NCBI RefSeq assembly: GCF_003480435.1
Contig: NZ_QUJB01000003.1
Location: 144,804-208,803, forward strand
Origin: Clostridium sp. AM30-24
GTDB taxonomy: Bacteria; Bacillota; Clostridia; Lachnospirales; Lachnospiraceae
Direction of reading: 5' to 3'
Length of the DNA: 64,000 nt
The notes below the pieces were generated by a model. The model searched no databases. It saw nothing but the letters and a program-made list of their open reading frames with translations, and was not told the DNA's origin. Each line of letters begins with the position of its first letter. The stretch's first letter is position 1. The translations under genes were made by a program, and so were the position numbers. This document shows positions 35,685-44,890 of this stretch, piece by piece.

Positions 35685-35751
35685 TATTCAATTTGCACAA
35701 TATTTACATAAGAAAAAAGAAATGTTTTGGAAATGGGATTGTGTAAAGAAT

Positions 35752-35779
35752 TTTACAGGCTTTTAATAAAATGTATAAA
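35752..35779 (+). promoter_or_regulatory. Possible distal promoter of the ABC importer, with long leader
   Basis: TTTACA (35752-35757), 16 nt, TATAAA (35774-35779). The -35 is part of an inverted repeat TGTAAA-GAAT-TTTACA (35742-35757). A transcript from here would have a leader of about 380 nt. The leader has a possible GTCCG/CGGAC long-range pairing (about 35868 with 35918) but no class I recognise. A proximal TATAAT at 36097-36102 with a poor -35 is the alternative start. No gene is visible in 35582-36165. Confidence 0.45.
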
Positions 35780-36165
35780 AGTTGTGCTAATGTTTATAAA
35801 TAAGAAATACTAATAAATACGAGATTAGTTATAAGAAAAGAGTGGACGGCTTTGAACTCGTGTGTCCGGAACTGACGATGGATCCTGCAGACCAGCATGA
35901 TAGGTGAAAGATGTGTGCGGACGAATGATGTTCAAATGAATATACAGCAATATGCCGGTGCTTCCGATTTTGCCACAGAAAAATATATGTCGAAAATGCA
36001 CAAAAACATTAGAAATATGGAATGAAATTATACAGATTCACAGGATTCCACAAACTATCGCAGTTTTGTCCACTGTTAAAATTTCCTGTGCGCTACTATA
36101 ATAAAAGTACAAAATGAGTTGTGAGAGAAACAAGATGACCCAGTAAATGAAGGAGGAAAAGTTTT

Positions 36166-37590
36166 ATGAGAAAACGTACTTTGTCATTGGCACTTGCAGT
36201 TTCCATGGCAGCGATGTCCCTCGCGGGATGCGGCGGCGGTGGCGGAACGACAGCTACGACAGCGGCAGCCGGCGGTGAGACCACAGCGGCGGCAAGCGAG
36301 GCGGCAACAGAGGCTGCGTCCACAGACGATACCAATCTTTCTGATGTTGAAAAGATCATTAAGGAAGCAGAAGGAATGTCCATGGAAGAGTTGGCGAAGA
36401 AAGCCATCGAAGAGTCCAACGGAAAGACCTTCTATGGTGTTGGTAACTCCAGCCGCGGAAAGAGCGCACTGCCGTTATTCATCGAATACCTGCAGTCCAT
36501 CGATCCATCCTACAAAATGGAATATGAGTGGCAGCAGCCGAAGAACAACAAGATCTTCGAGCAGCTGACCGCAGACTCCTTAAAGACAGAAGGAACCTTC
36601 GCGATGACCCTGATCCAGGATGGCAACCAGATCGAGTCCAAGATGGTTCAGCCGGGAATCTTAAAGACCTACATCCCGAAAGAGTGGGCAGAGGCAAACG
36701 GAACAACACCGGACGCATATAAAGGATTCCTTCCGTTACAGACATTAAATAAAGTATTTATGTATAACAGCACAGGAAGCGCTGAATATAAGAACTGCTG
36801 GGATTTCGTGGCAGAGGGCGTTCATCCGTTATACATGGATATCGATTCCGAGATCGTTGGAAAGAACTTCTTATACATGCTGACAGAAGATAAGTACGCC
36901 GGATGGTTAAAGGATGCTTATGATGCTCTCGATGACACAAAGAAGGCATACTTCAAACCGGTTATCGACGAGATGGCAGCAGATGCTGAGGATCTTGGAC
37001 TTGGCGAGAACGGCGCATATGCCCTTGCATGGATCAAGCTCTGGGTTGAGAACTACAATGAGCAGACAGACGATGGTCCGATCTGCAACACACTTGTTAC
37101 GGATTCCGCAACAGATCAGGCCGGATTATTAGTTTATTCCAAACTTCGTTCCGTAGAAGAGTCCGCAGGCGTTTCCTTAAATAACATTAAGGTTGCCGCT
37201 TATCAGGACGGCTACAAAGGCATCGGTGGTTACGGTTACTGCCATTATCTCTTCGTTACAAACAACAGCCCACTTCCGTGGACCGCATGCGCATTCATCC
37301 AGTACATGACATGTACAGAGGACGGCTTCTCCGCATGGGGCAAAGATATGGGCGGCTACTCCGCTAACCCGGAAGTTGCTGCAGCGATCGAGGAAACCTA
37401 CCAGCACAGCAAGGGCGGCTACAACGAGGCCGGCGAAGACCAGTTCCCGTGCAAGGACGACCGTGGATATGACTGGTGGACAACAGACGGCGAATTAGTT
37501 CTGGAAGATCCGGACTACTGTGCATCTGTTTCCTTTACAGTCGGCAGCTGGATCGAGCTTCTCACGAAGTACAGCGACTCTGCAAAGTAA
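36166..37590 (+). CDS. ABC transporter extracellular substrate-binding lipoprotein
   Basis: A 474-residue lipoprotein with AAGGAGG upstream; the lipobox LAGC ends at C23. A Gly/Thr/Ala/Glu linker (about residues 24-53) leads to a type-2 binding fold. It heads an importer operon with a fused permease and an ATPase of the ferric/putrescine type, so the ligand may be a metal complex, polyamine or another small charged solute. Like MglB it has a low-complexity tether, and an intercistronic hairpin follows it (37749-37778). The substrate is unknown. Confidence 0.85.
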   Translation: MRKRTLSLALAVSMAAMSLAGCGGGGGTTATTAAAGGETTAAASEAATEAASTDDTNLSDVEKIIKEAEGMSMEELAKKAIEESNGKTFYGVGNSSRGKSALPLFIEYLQSIDPSYKMEYEWQQPKNNKIFEQLTADSLKTEGTFAMTLIQDGNQIESKMVQPGILKTYIPKEWAEANGTTPDAYKGFLPLQTLNKVFMYNSTGSAEYKNCWDFVAEGVHPLYMDIDSEIVGKNFLYMLTEDKYAGWLKDAYDALDDTKKAYFKPVIDEMAADAEDLGLGENGAYALAWIKLWVENYNEQTDDGPICNTLVTDSATDQAGLLVYSKLRSVEESAGVSLNNIKVAAYQDGYKGIGGYGYCHYLFVTNNSPLPWTACAFIQYMTCTEDGFSAWGKDMGGYSANPEVAAAIEETYQHSKGGYNEAGEDQFPCKDDRGYDWWTTDGELVLEDPDYCASVSFTVGSWIELLTKYSDSAK

Positions 37591-37598
37591 ATTAACCT

Positions 37599-37731
37599 GT
37601 AACTGTTCAGTGCCTTCACAGTTACATGCAAAAATCCATTCCAAATTGACTTCGTCAATGGGATTTTTGCCTACTGCGCGACGCGTTCTTACGGTCCGCG
37701 CAGTGAATGCGCAGACCTATTGAACAGTTGC
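37599..37731. repeat. 133-bp intergenic repeat bounded by inverted repeats
   Basis: The element begins GTAACTGTTCA and ends TGAACAGTTGC (10 of 11 match as inverted repeats). Inside are a 27-nt hairpin (37599-37625), a hairpin GCAAAAATCC/GGATTTTTGC with an inner TTGAC-TTC-GTCAA stem (37628-37670), and CTGCGCG/CGCGCAG (about 37674-37703). Related pieces occur at 42850-42876 and 58788-58858. It resembles a MITE-like or REP-like element; no transposase gene is inside. Confidence 0.7.
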
Positions 37732-37748
37732 ATGAAACAAGATAGTTC

Positions 37749-37778
37749 GAGGGTGCCGTACATGTGTGCGGCGCCCTC
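37749..37778 (+). terminator. Intercistronic hairpin between binding protein and permease genes
   Basis: GAGGGTGCCG pairs with CGGCGCCCTC (one wobble), with no T-run. It probably stabilises the upstream binding-protein mRNA or partly attenuates the permease. Confidence 0.6.
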
Positions 37779-37849
37779 ATGTTACATATGGCATCTGCCG
37801 TGAGAGAAAAACGGCATCCATGTTTCAAATGAAAGGAGCGGACAATTCT

Positions 37850-39646
37850 GTGAACAGATACAATCGTGTAAAAACATATTTTTCAAAACCGCAGAACATC
37901 ATCCTTCTCCTGTTCGGCATCGTACTGACGTTCTCCACTGTTGCGCCGATCATCGCCATCGTAAAAGATACGATCACGATCCATCCGGGAACCATTGACG
38001 CCCATCTCGCCGGAAAGGCGTCCGGTTACACGCTGATCAACTATGTGGACCTCTTTACAAGCCGTCTGGCGAAGACAAACCTCTGGAAGCCGTTGTGGAA
38101 TACGATCCTCTTAGCAGTCTTTACCTGTACGATCTCTATTCTCTACGGCGGAACCTTTGCGTTTCTGGTAACAAGAACGAACCTGAAATTCAAAAAGTAT
38201 TTAAGCTCCATCTTTATTTTCCCGTACATCATGCCACAGTGGACGTTAGCGGTTGTATGGCAGAACGTATTTAACAGCAACGCAGTCGTTGGTACATCCA
38301 ACGGACTCCTTGCATCCCTTGCCGGCATCTGCATGCCGAAATGGTGGTGTCTGGGATTATTCCCGAGCTCTGTGGTTCTGGGACTTCACTACGCGCCATT
38401 CGCTTACATCCTGATCGGCGGAATTTTCCGGAATATGGACGCAAATCTGGAAGAAGCGGCAACGATCCTCGATACACCGAAATGGAAGACGATGTTTCGC
38501 ATTACGCTTCCGATGGTAAAACCGGCGATCCTCTCGACGATCCTTCTCGTATTCGGAAGCGCCATGGGAAGCTACCCGGTACCGCATTATCTTGGACTTA
38601 CCACCCTTTCCACGAAGTACATTTCCTTAAACTCCAAGTACACCGGTGAAGCGAGTATTTTAGCCATCATCATGATGATCTTCGGTGTGGCGATCCTCAC
38701 GATGAATCAGGTGAGCTTAAAGAGCCGGAAGAACTATACGACCGTCACCGGCAAATCCGGTCAGTTATCGAAGATGAACCTTGGAAAAGTCGGAAAATAC
38801 GCGATTGCAGTTGTGATGATCATTCTGACCTTCTTCACAAGTATCTTCCCGATCTTTTCCTTCGCTCTTGAGACGTTCCTCCCGAACCCGGGCGACTACA
38901 GCTTCCTCTACACGAAGGACTTAAGCAACCTGACCACGAAATGGTGGATCACGAAAGAGAATATCACCGAGAACGGTATGTACGGACAGCACGGTATCCT
39001 CTATAACAGTACGATCTGGCACGCGTTTGCCGGTACGCTTTTAGTTGCTGTCTGCTGTGCGCTGATCGCAGGTACCATCGGTACCCTGATCGGATACGCG
39101 GTTGCGAAGAACCGCAGAAGCCGCTGGGCAAGCTATGTAAACGGCGTGGCATTCCTTCCGTATCTGATGCCCTCCATCGCTGTCGGCGCTGCGTTCTTCA
39201 TCCTGTTCTCCAACGAGAAGATCAACCTCTTCAATACTTATACGCTGCTGATCATTGCAGGTACGATCAAGTACATTCCGTTTGCGAGCCGGAGCGCGCT
39301 AAACTCCATGCTGCAGATCAGCAATGAGATCGAGGAAGCAGCGATCATACAGGACATTCCATGGACGAAGAGAATGTTCCGGATCATTATCCCGATCCAG
39401 AAATCCGCGATCATCAGTGGATACATGCTTCCGTTTATGACATGTCTCCGTGAACTGTCACTGTTCCTGCTCTTATGTACGCAGGGCTTCATCCTCTCGA
39501 CGACGCTGGACTATTTCGATGAAATGGGTCTGTACGCGTTCTCGAGCGCGATCAACCTGATCCTGATCGTTACGATCCTGATCTTTAATACGTTAGTCAA
39601 TAAGCTGACAGGTGCAAGCCTTGACGATGGAATAGGAGGAAATTAA
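37850..39646 (+). CDS. ABC transporter permease, two fused permease domains
   Basis: The preferred start is GTG 37850, 11 nt after AAAGGAG, giving 598 residues. It contains about 12 hydrophobic segments and two copies of the permease EAA loop: EEAATILDTPKWKTMFRITLP (about residue 206) and EEAAIIQDIPWTKRMFRIIIP (about residue 501). The fused double-permease layout is typical of FbpB/AfuB iron and 2-aminoethylphosphonate-type importers. It is followed 1 nt later by the ATPase gene. Confidence 0.9.
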   Translation: MNRYNRVKTYFSKPQNIILLLFGIVLTFSTVAPIIAIVKDTITIHPGTIDAHLAGKASGYTLINYVDLFTSRLAKTNLWKPLWNTILLAVFTCTISILYGGTFAFLVTRTNLKFKKYLSSIFIFPYIMPQWTLAVVWQNVFNSNAVVGTSNGLLASLAGICMPKWWCLGLFPSSVVLGLHYAPFAYILIGGIFRNMDANLEEAATILDTPKWKTMFRITLPMVKPAILSTILLVFGSAMGSYPVPHYLGLTTLSTKYISLNSKYTGEASILAIIMMIFGVAILTMNQVSLKSRKNYTTVTGKSGQLSKMNLGKVGKYAIAVVMIILTFFTSIFPIFSFALETFLPNPGDYSFLYTKDLSNLTTKWWITKENITENGMYGQHGILYNSTIWHAFAGTLLVAVCCALIAGTIGTLIGYAVAKNRRSRWASYVNGVAFLPYLMPSIAVGAAFFILFSNEKINLFNTYTLLIIAGTIKYIPFASRSALNSMLQISNEIEEAAIIQDIPWTKRMFRIIIPIQKSAIISGYMLPFMTCLRELSLFLLLCTQGFILSTTLDYFDEMGLYAFSSAINLILIVTILIFNTLVNKLTGASLDDGIGGN

Positions 39647-39647
39647 T

Positions 39648-41300
39648 ATGCCGGAAATCACATTGAGAAATATAACAAAACGCTGGGGAAAATTCTTCGG
39701 AGTCGATCATCTGGATCTTGACATCGCGGATAACTCCTTTATCACACTGCTCGGACCGTCCGGATGCGGAAAAACAACGATCCTCCGCATGATCGCGGGG
39801 CTCGAGACACCGACGACCGGTCAGATCAAGATCGGAGATAAGGTTGTGTTTGACAGTGAGGCGGGGATCAATATTCCGGCCAACAAGCGTAAGGTCGGAT
39901 TCCTGTTCCAGAACTACGCGCTGTGGCCGAACATGACCGTTTACCAGAATATTTCTTTTGGTTTAAGCAATATCAAGGAAGAACTTCCGAAATACGATTT
40001 TGATGCCATGACGACGGGGGAGCTGATCCGGGCGCTGAAGAGCGGAAAGAAGATCAAAGAGTTAGTGGAAGAGTGCCGCGATAAGAGAGGTAAGCTCGAC
40101 ACGGATAAAGTCTATCTGAAATTTATCGACGCATTCATCCTCTCTATTTATACCGCGAAGATCCTCTACGGATACGGGATTCAGGACGCGGCAGATCCGG
40201 ACGCAGCCGCAAAGGCGAAGGCGGAGGAGCTGACAAAGAAGCTTGACGGGATCAAAAAATCCTACGAGTCAAAGGGTCAATCCTTAAATGAGGAATATGC
40301 CATCGTATCCGGAGGAAAAGTTCTGACAGAAGACAGAAAACTCACGAAGGAAGAGATCGATAAATCCGTCCGCAGAGTTTCCAGGATCGTCAAGATCGGC
40401 ATGTTCATGAACCGTTACCCGGCAGAGCTCTCCGGCGGTCAGCAGCAGCGTGTTGCCATCGCGAGAACCCTGGCACCGGAACCGGCAGTTCTCTTCATGG
40501 ATGAGCCGCTGTCAAACCTTGACGCGAAGCTCCGTCTCGAGATGAGATATGAGCTGCAGAGACTTCATGTTGAGACAGGAAGTACCTTTGTGTATGTCAC
40601 CCATGACCAGATGGAGGCCATGACACTGGCGACAAAGATCTGCCTGATCAACAACGGTGTGCTTCAGCAGTATGATGCCCCGCTTGATGTATACAACAGG
40701 CCGGCAAACCTTTTCGTAGCGGACTTCGTCGGAAATCCGTCCATCAACTTTGTGGAGGCGAAGGGAAAAGAACAGGCTGATGGAAGTTTCAGCTTTAGGA
40801 TTCTGGATGATCTCGAAGCGACATTCCGACCGAACGAGCCTATCGATATGGCGGCATGGTTCGCAAAGAGAGATAAAGACGCGGCTGATCTGGAAGCTCA
40901 GAGGATTGAGATGCTAAAGGATAAGAAGGCCGTTGAGAAGAGCAATAAGGATGAGGTATTCAAGTACCATATCGCGAAGGTCGACGAGTCTGACTATGCG
41001 GTGGAGGAAGAGCCGGAGATCACCAACGAGGACTTCGTCCTGGCGATCCGTCCGGAGGCACTGAAGCTCTCCGGGGACGGCGCGATCGCATCCACGATCT
41101 ACGGTGCAATGCCGACTGGTATGGAATCTACCGTGAAGCTCAGGATCGGAAAGTACCTGCTGACAGGCGTTATCTTCGGCGGTGTTACCTTTAAACTTGG
41201 CGAAGAGACAGGTGTTGATATCGCGGGAACGGACATTCTTCTGTTTGACAGAAAGTCTGGAAAGGCGATTACAGCCGGAAATCTTACAGTAAAAGGCTGA
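39648..41300 (+). CDS. ABC transporter ATP-binding protein with large helical-domain insertion
   Basis: A 550-residue ATPase against about 350-370 for MalK/PotA/FbpC relatives. Walker A GPSGCGKTT lies near residue 38, the Q-loop (FLFQNYALWPNMT) near 87, but the signature LSGGQQQRVAIAR only near 261: about 170 residues apart instead of about 50. The inserted stretch of about 120 residues is charged and helical. Walker B VLFMDEPLSNLD and the switch His (VYVTHDQ) are intact. The C-terminal TOBE-like domain also has a charged insertion (about 400-455). It energises the permease encoded just upstream. Confidence 0.9.
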   Translation: MPEITLRNITKRWGKFFGVDHLDLDIADNSFITLLGPSGCGKTTILRMIAGLETPTTGQIKIGDKVVFDSEAGINIPANKRKVGFLFQNYALWPNMTVYQNISFGLSNIKEELPKYDFDAMTTGELIRALKSGKKIKELVEECRDKRGKLDTDKVYLKFIDAFILSIYTAKILYGYGIQDAADPDAAAKAKAEELTKKLDGIKKSYESKGQSLNEEYAIVSGGKVLTEDRKLTKEEIDKSVRRVSRIVKIGMFMNRYPAELSGGQQQRVAIARTLAPEPAVLFMDEPLSNLDAKLRLEMRYELQRLHVETGSTFVYVTHDQMEAMTLATKICLINNGVLQQYDAPLDVYNRPANLFVADFVGNPSINFVEAKGKEQADGSFSFRILDDLEATFRPNEPIDMAAWFAKRDKDAADLEAQRIEMLKDKKAVEKSNKDEVFKYHIAKVDESDYAVEEEPEITNEDFVLAIRPEALKLSGDGAIASTIYGAMPTGMESTVKLRIGKYLLTGVIFGGVTFKLGEETGVDIAGTDILLFDRKSGKAITAGNLTVKG

Positions 41301-41346
41301 GAAAACGAAAAAAGGATAAAAAGGTCAGGATAAAAGAATGTATGAC

Positions 41347-41385
41347 GGCGGCAGAACTGCGAATAGGCGGTTTTGCCGCCTTTTT
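41347..41385 (+). terminator. Terminator of the ABC importer operon
   Basis: GGCGGCA pairs with TGCCGCC, with a further AACTGC/GCGGTT inner stem, and TTTTT follows. Confidence 0.85.
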
Positions 41386-41527
41386 ATGAAAATCGGAGAA
41401 ACCTGCCGGCATCAGGATCTGCGGTGAAGGTGTTGCGGAATCTGTGAAAATCTGATAAGCTTGAAAAACAGGAAAACAAAAGAGAAAGCAGCGGAATTTA
41501 AGATGATTTCGCTGATGGGGATGTGTG

Positions 41528-42832
41528 ATGAAAAGGAAGATCATGGCAGCCTGCGGAATGGTCATTCTGGCCGGATTTCTGCTTGGCGGCTGCGGCAGCG
41601 TGGAGTCCGGGCTTGTGAGAACGACCGCAGCCGTAGAAGAGTATCAGAATCCGGACGCGAAAGAATCCTGCGCAGCGGAGAACGTTTGGAAGGAACAGGA
41701 AAGTGAGAAAAACGGAACGTATGGCGGTAAGCCTCACGTTGTACTGCAGCAGAAGGAGACGGAAGCATCCGAGGAAGAAACAGAGGCAGCAGATCCCTAT
41801 GCGCAGCTCTTAAAGGATCCGGAAGCGATGGCGGCAGACAAGATCTACGCGAAGGAGACGGCGGAGCCGGGAAAAACGCGGATCGTCTTTGCAGGTGATA
41901 TTCTGTTCGATTCCCACTACGCGATCATGGCATCTCTCTTAAAGCGCGGGCAGGGGATCGAGGGGGGAATCTCAGCGGATCTTTTATCCATCATGCGCGG
42001 TGCCGATATTTTTATGGTGAACAACGAATTCCCCTACACGACGGGCGGCGCACCCACGGCTGGAAAGAAATTCACGTTCCGGGCAGATCCGAAGTATGCG
42101 TCCTGGCTGTTTGACATGGGCGCGGATCTTGTGTCTCTGGCGAATAACCATGCCTACGATTACGGGGAGGTCTCCCTTACGGATACGCTGGACACGCTGG
42201 AAGCTATTGGAATGCCCTATGTGGGAGCGGGACGGAACCTTGATGAGGCGGTGAAACCGGTCTCCTTTATTGCCAATGGAAAGAAGATCACCTTTGTCTA
42301 CGCAACACAGATCGAGCGGACACTTCCACCGGATACCAGAGGGGCGACAGAGGCAACTCCGGGGGTGTTCCGGTGTCTGGAGATCGGAACGTTTCTGGAA
42401 GTGATATCCGCGGCGAAAGCAGACAGTGATTTCGTGATCGTTTACATCCACTGGGGAACAGAAGGCACGGATAAAATTGACCGCTGGCAGCAGGAGCAGG
42501 CGCCTCAGATCGCGGCGGCGGGAGCGGACCTGATCATAGGGGACCACCCTCATGTGTTGCAGCCCATCAGCTATCAGGGGGATATTCCGGTGGTGTACAG
42601 CCTCGGAAACTATCTCTTCAACTCAAAGACGCTGGATACCTGTCTCATGGAGGCCGTGGTCGGGGATGAGGGATTGGAATCTCTGCAGTTTATCCCGGCG
42701 AAGCAGTCGAACTGCCGCGTGACGAAGGCGGAAGGAGCGGAGAAGGAGCGGATCCTCAATTATATGAGAAGCATTTCTCCGGAGACAGTGATCGATGAAG
42801 AGGGGTATATTACAAAACAGGATACCCGGTAA
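41528..42832 (+). CDS. CapA-family lipoprotein (poly-gamma-glutamate synthesis/metallophosphatase-like)
   Basis: Start ATG 41528 (an in-frame GTG lies one codon upstream) gives 434 residues. The signal peptide ends in lipobox LLGGC (about C22). A Glu-rich linker of about 80 residues is followed by the CapA domain with FAGDILFD, NNEFPYTTGG, SLANNHAYDYG and GDHPHVLQPI, matching the metal-binding positions of the calcineurin-like fold. CapA proteins take part in poly-gamma-glutamate capsule export or act as cell-surface phosphoesterases. No capBC genes are nearby, so the exact role is open. Confidence 0.88.
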   Translation: MKRKIMAACGMVILAGFLLGGCGSVESGLVRTTAAVEEYQNPDAKESCAAENVWKEQESEKNGTYGGKPHVVLQQKETEASEEETEAADPYAQLLKDPEAMAADKIYAKETAEPGKTRIVFAGDILFDSHYAIMASLLKRGQGIEGGISADLLSIMRGADIFMVNNEFPYTTGGAPTAGKKFTFRADPKYASWLFDMGADLVSLANNHAYDYGEVSLTDTLDTLEAIGMPYVGAGRNLDEAVKPVSFIANGKKITFVYATQIERTLPPDTRGATEATPGVFRCLEIGTFLEVISAAKADSDFVIVYIHWGTEGTDKIDRWQQEQAPQIAAAGADLIIGDHPHVLQPISYQGDIPVVYSLGNYLFNSKTLDTCLMEAVVGDEGLESLQFIPAKQSNCRVTKAEGAEKERILNYMRSISPETVIDEEGYITKQDTR

Positions 42833-42849
42833 CGGCAGCAGAATACAAT

Positions 42850-42876
42850 GTAACTGTAAAAGTACTGAACAGTTGC
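42850..42876. repeat. 27-bp intergenic hairpin repeat copy
   Basis: GTAACTGT...TGAACAGTTGC matches 23 of 27 positions of the reverse complement of 37599-37625. Only this hairpin of the larger element is present here. Confidence 0.7.
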
Positions 42877-42887
42877 AGTAAGCAATA

Positions 42888-42945
42888 AAAAAGAACGCGC
42901 ACCGAAGCTTCACGTTATATGAAGAAACATAGGTACGCGTTCTTT
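42888..42945. terminator. Terminator after the CapA-like gene
   Basis: AAAAGAACGCG pairs with CGCGTTCTTTT; an inner CTTCA/TGAAG stem is also possible. It lies between the CapA-like gene and the AbgT fragment. Confidence 0.8.
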
Positions 42946-42982
42946 TGCGTTATGCATTTGGAGAAAATAAGGATATTCTTAA

Positions 42983-43357
42983 ATATTTATAAGAAAGATT
43001 CTGGGTCTCGTTTACGGTATTGCGATCGGAAAGTATAAGTGTGACAAAGATGTGTGGGCAGATATCAGCAAGGGATTTGCTGAGATGGGAAATTATGTGT
43101 TCATGTGCTTCTTCATCTCCATCTTTACAAACTTTTTCTCGATCTCAAAGCTTGGAACGATCCTTGCACCGGTATTTATTCCGATGATGATGTTGATGGG
43201 CTTTGATCCGGCGATCACGCAGGTTGTTTACAGAATCGGCGATTCCATCACAAATCCGCTGTCGCCGTTATTCACTTACATGCCGGTTCTTCTTGGATTC
43301 GCGCACAAGTATGATGAGAAGGTCGGTCTCGGACCTGGAGGCGCGATCTATCTGTAA
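42983..43357 (+). pseudogene. C-terminal fragment of an AbgT-family transporter
   Basis: The open frame from 42983 to the stop at 43355-43357 encodes only the last 124 residues of an AbgT (p-aminobenzoyl-glutamate transporter family) protein, including the conserved YRIGDSITNPLSPLFTYMP segment and GFAHKYDEK. Full-length members have about 500 residues. The frame is coding-like upstream of the first possible start (GTG 43052), so roughly the first three quarters were deleted. The break lies just after the terminator at 42888-42945. No start signal supports expression. Confidence 0.85.
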
Positions 43358-43415
43358 AGATATAGAGCCATAGGAACAGTAACCCAGGATGCAGCTGAGT
43401 TGGGGAATTTTCCTG

Positions 43416-43444
43416 TTTACAGAAAAAATATCCTATGTTATAAT
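43416..43444 (+). promoter_or_regulatory. Strong promoter of the SEC-C protein gene
   Basis: TTTACA (43416-43421), exactly 17 nt, TATAAT (43439-43444). The leader to the ATG at 43537 is about 85 nt. Confidence 0.82.
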
Positions 43445-43536
43445 GTCCATTAGACGTTTCCTGTGCCAGTCTGCCCTTTTGGGCGAGATGGTGCGGAAAA
43501 GAAATAGAAACAGTATACGAAAAGGATGGAACTGAT

Positions 43537-44052
43537 ATGGCAACATTACTTGAAACATGGAGAAACCTCGCTTACGGTGATGGTCTCGATGATAAAAAGA
43601 AAGAAGAACTCTGGACAAACTACTTTACGATCGAGAAAGGCATCTACGAGAAGATCCTCTCCAACCCGGCTGAGGTTGTTGAAGGAACCGTAAAAGAACT
43701 CGCTGAGAAGTACGGCACAGAAGTTCTCATTATGACCGGTTTCCTCGATGGAATCAACGAGAGCTTAAAGGGATATGAGAATCCGATCGACACAATGGCT
43801 GAAGATACCGTTGTTAAGATCGAGATCGATCCGGAGAAGCTTTACTACAATATGGTAGAGGCTAAGGCTTCCTGGCTTTATGAGCTTCCGCAGTGGTCTG
43901 AGATCCTTTCCGCTGAGACAAGAACCGAGCTTTATAAGAAACAGAAAGCTTCCGGAACTGTACGTCGTCAGGGCCACAAGATCTACCCGAACGATCCGTG
44001 TCCGTGTGGAAGCGGAAAGAAGTACAAAAAGTGCTGCGGCCGCAACGCATAA
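43537..44052 (+). CDS. SEC-C zinc-motif protein
   Basis: A 171-residue protein with GGATGG upstream. Residues 1-145 are a helical domain I do not recognise. The C-terminus is a SEC-C motif: [18 protein letters not shown], with the C-x-C-x8-C-C/H pattern that binds zinc, as in SecA and YecA. Such tails often contact SecB or ribosomes. Strong promoter and biased codons suggest good expression. The biological role is unknown. Confidence 0.85.
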   Translation: MATLLETWRNLAYGDGLDDKKKEELWTNYFTIEKGIYEKILSNPAEVVEGTVKELAEKYGTEVLIMTGFLDGINESLKGYENPIDTMAEDTVVKIEIDPEKLYYNMVEAKASWLYELPQWSEILSAETRTELYKKQKASGTVRRQGHKIYPNDPCPCGSGKKYKKCCGRNA

Positions 44053-44062
44053 GATGAAACGT

Positions 44063-44094
44063 AAGCCATTACCTATTGCGGGTAGTGGCTTTTT
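44063..44094 (+). terminator. Terminator/attenuator between SEC-C and methyltransferase genes
   Basis: AAGCCATTACC pairs with GGTAGTGGCTT around a short loop and is followed by T's. The methyltransferase starts only 32 nt later, so partial read-through is likely. Confidence 0.8.
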
Positions 44095-44125
44095 CATTAC
44101 TGCAGAGGCAGATGAAGGAGAGAAT

Positions 44126-44887
44126 ATGCAGGCATATACAGGTTTTGCCGTTGTCTATGACACTTTCATGGATAACATTCCATACGAAGAGTGGTGTGAA
44201 TATCTGACAGGACTTTTAAAGGAGCAGGGAGTTGCAGGAGGTCTTCTTCTGGATCTCGGCTGCGGAACGGGAAGTCTCACGGAACTTCTCGCGGACGCAG
44301 GCTACGACATGATCGGTGTGGACAATTCCGAAGAGATGCTGGAACTGGCCCTGGAGAAGAAGGAAAAGTCCGGAAAAGATATTTTATATCTCTGTCAGGA
44401 TATGCGGGAATTTGAACTTTACGGCACAGTGGCGGCGGTGGTCTCCATCTGTGACTGTATGAATTATATTCTGGAACCGGAAGATCTGACGGAAGTGTTC
44501 CGTCTGGTCAACAACTATCTGGATCCGGGCGGGGTCTTTATCTTTGATATGAATACCGAATACAAATACCGGGAGATCATGGCAGACAACACCATCGCGG
44601 AGGATCGGGACGATTCCAGCTTTATCTGGGACAACCAGTATGAGGAAGAGGAAAGGATCAATATTTATGATCTGTCCATCTTTGTCCGTGAAGAGGGGGA
44701 TCTTTTTCGAAAGTACCATGAGACCCATTACCAGCGGGCATATACTCTGGAGGATATGAAGCGCGCCATCGCGGAGGCAGGAATGGAATTTGTTGCTGCC
44801 TACGACGCGTTCACGAAGAATCCGCCGCGGGAGGATAGTGAACGTATTTATGTGATCGCGAGAGAACATGGAAAAGAAAGGAAATAG
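44126..44887 (+). CDS. Class I SAM-dependent methyltransferase
   Basis: The start is ATG 44126, 6 nt after AAGGAGA, giving 253 residues. The SAM-binding motif I is LLDLGCGTGSLTELLADAGY (about residues 40-59), followed by the acidic motif IGVDNSEEML and CQDMREFEL. The fold is a Rossmann-like methyltransferase. The substrate is unknown; family members include small-molecule and tRNA enzymes. It ends 3 nt before hslO, so the two are probably co-transcribed. Confidence 0.88.
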   Translation: MQAYTGFAVVYDTFMDNIPYEEWCEYLTGLLKEQGVAGGLLLDLGCGTGSLTELLADAGYDMIGVDNSEEMLELALEKKEKSGKDILYLCQDMREFELYGTVAAVVSICDCMNYILEPEDLTEVFRLVNNYLDPGGVFIFDMNTEYKYREIMADNTIAEDRDDSSFIWDNQYEEEERINIYDLSIFVREEGDLFRKYHETHYQRAYTLEDMKRAIAEAGMEFVAAYDAFTKNPPREDSERIYVIAREHGKERK

Positions 44888-44890
44888 AAC

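Noticed and set aside
35582..35700. Purine riboswitch or PurR box upstream of purC
   Set aside because: Neither the conserved purine-riboswitch core nor a recognisable PurR box was found, only a TTGACA promoter.
44061..44094. A possible riboswitch between the SEC-C and methyltransferase genes
   Set aside because: The structure is a short plain hairpin with T's and is fully explained as a terminator.
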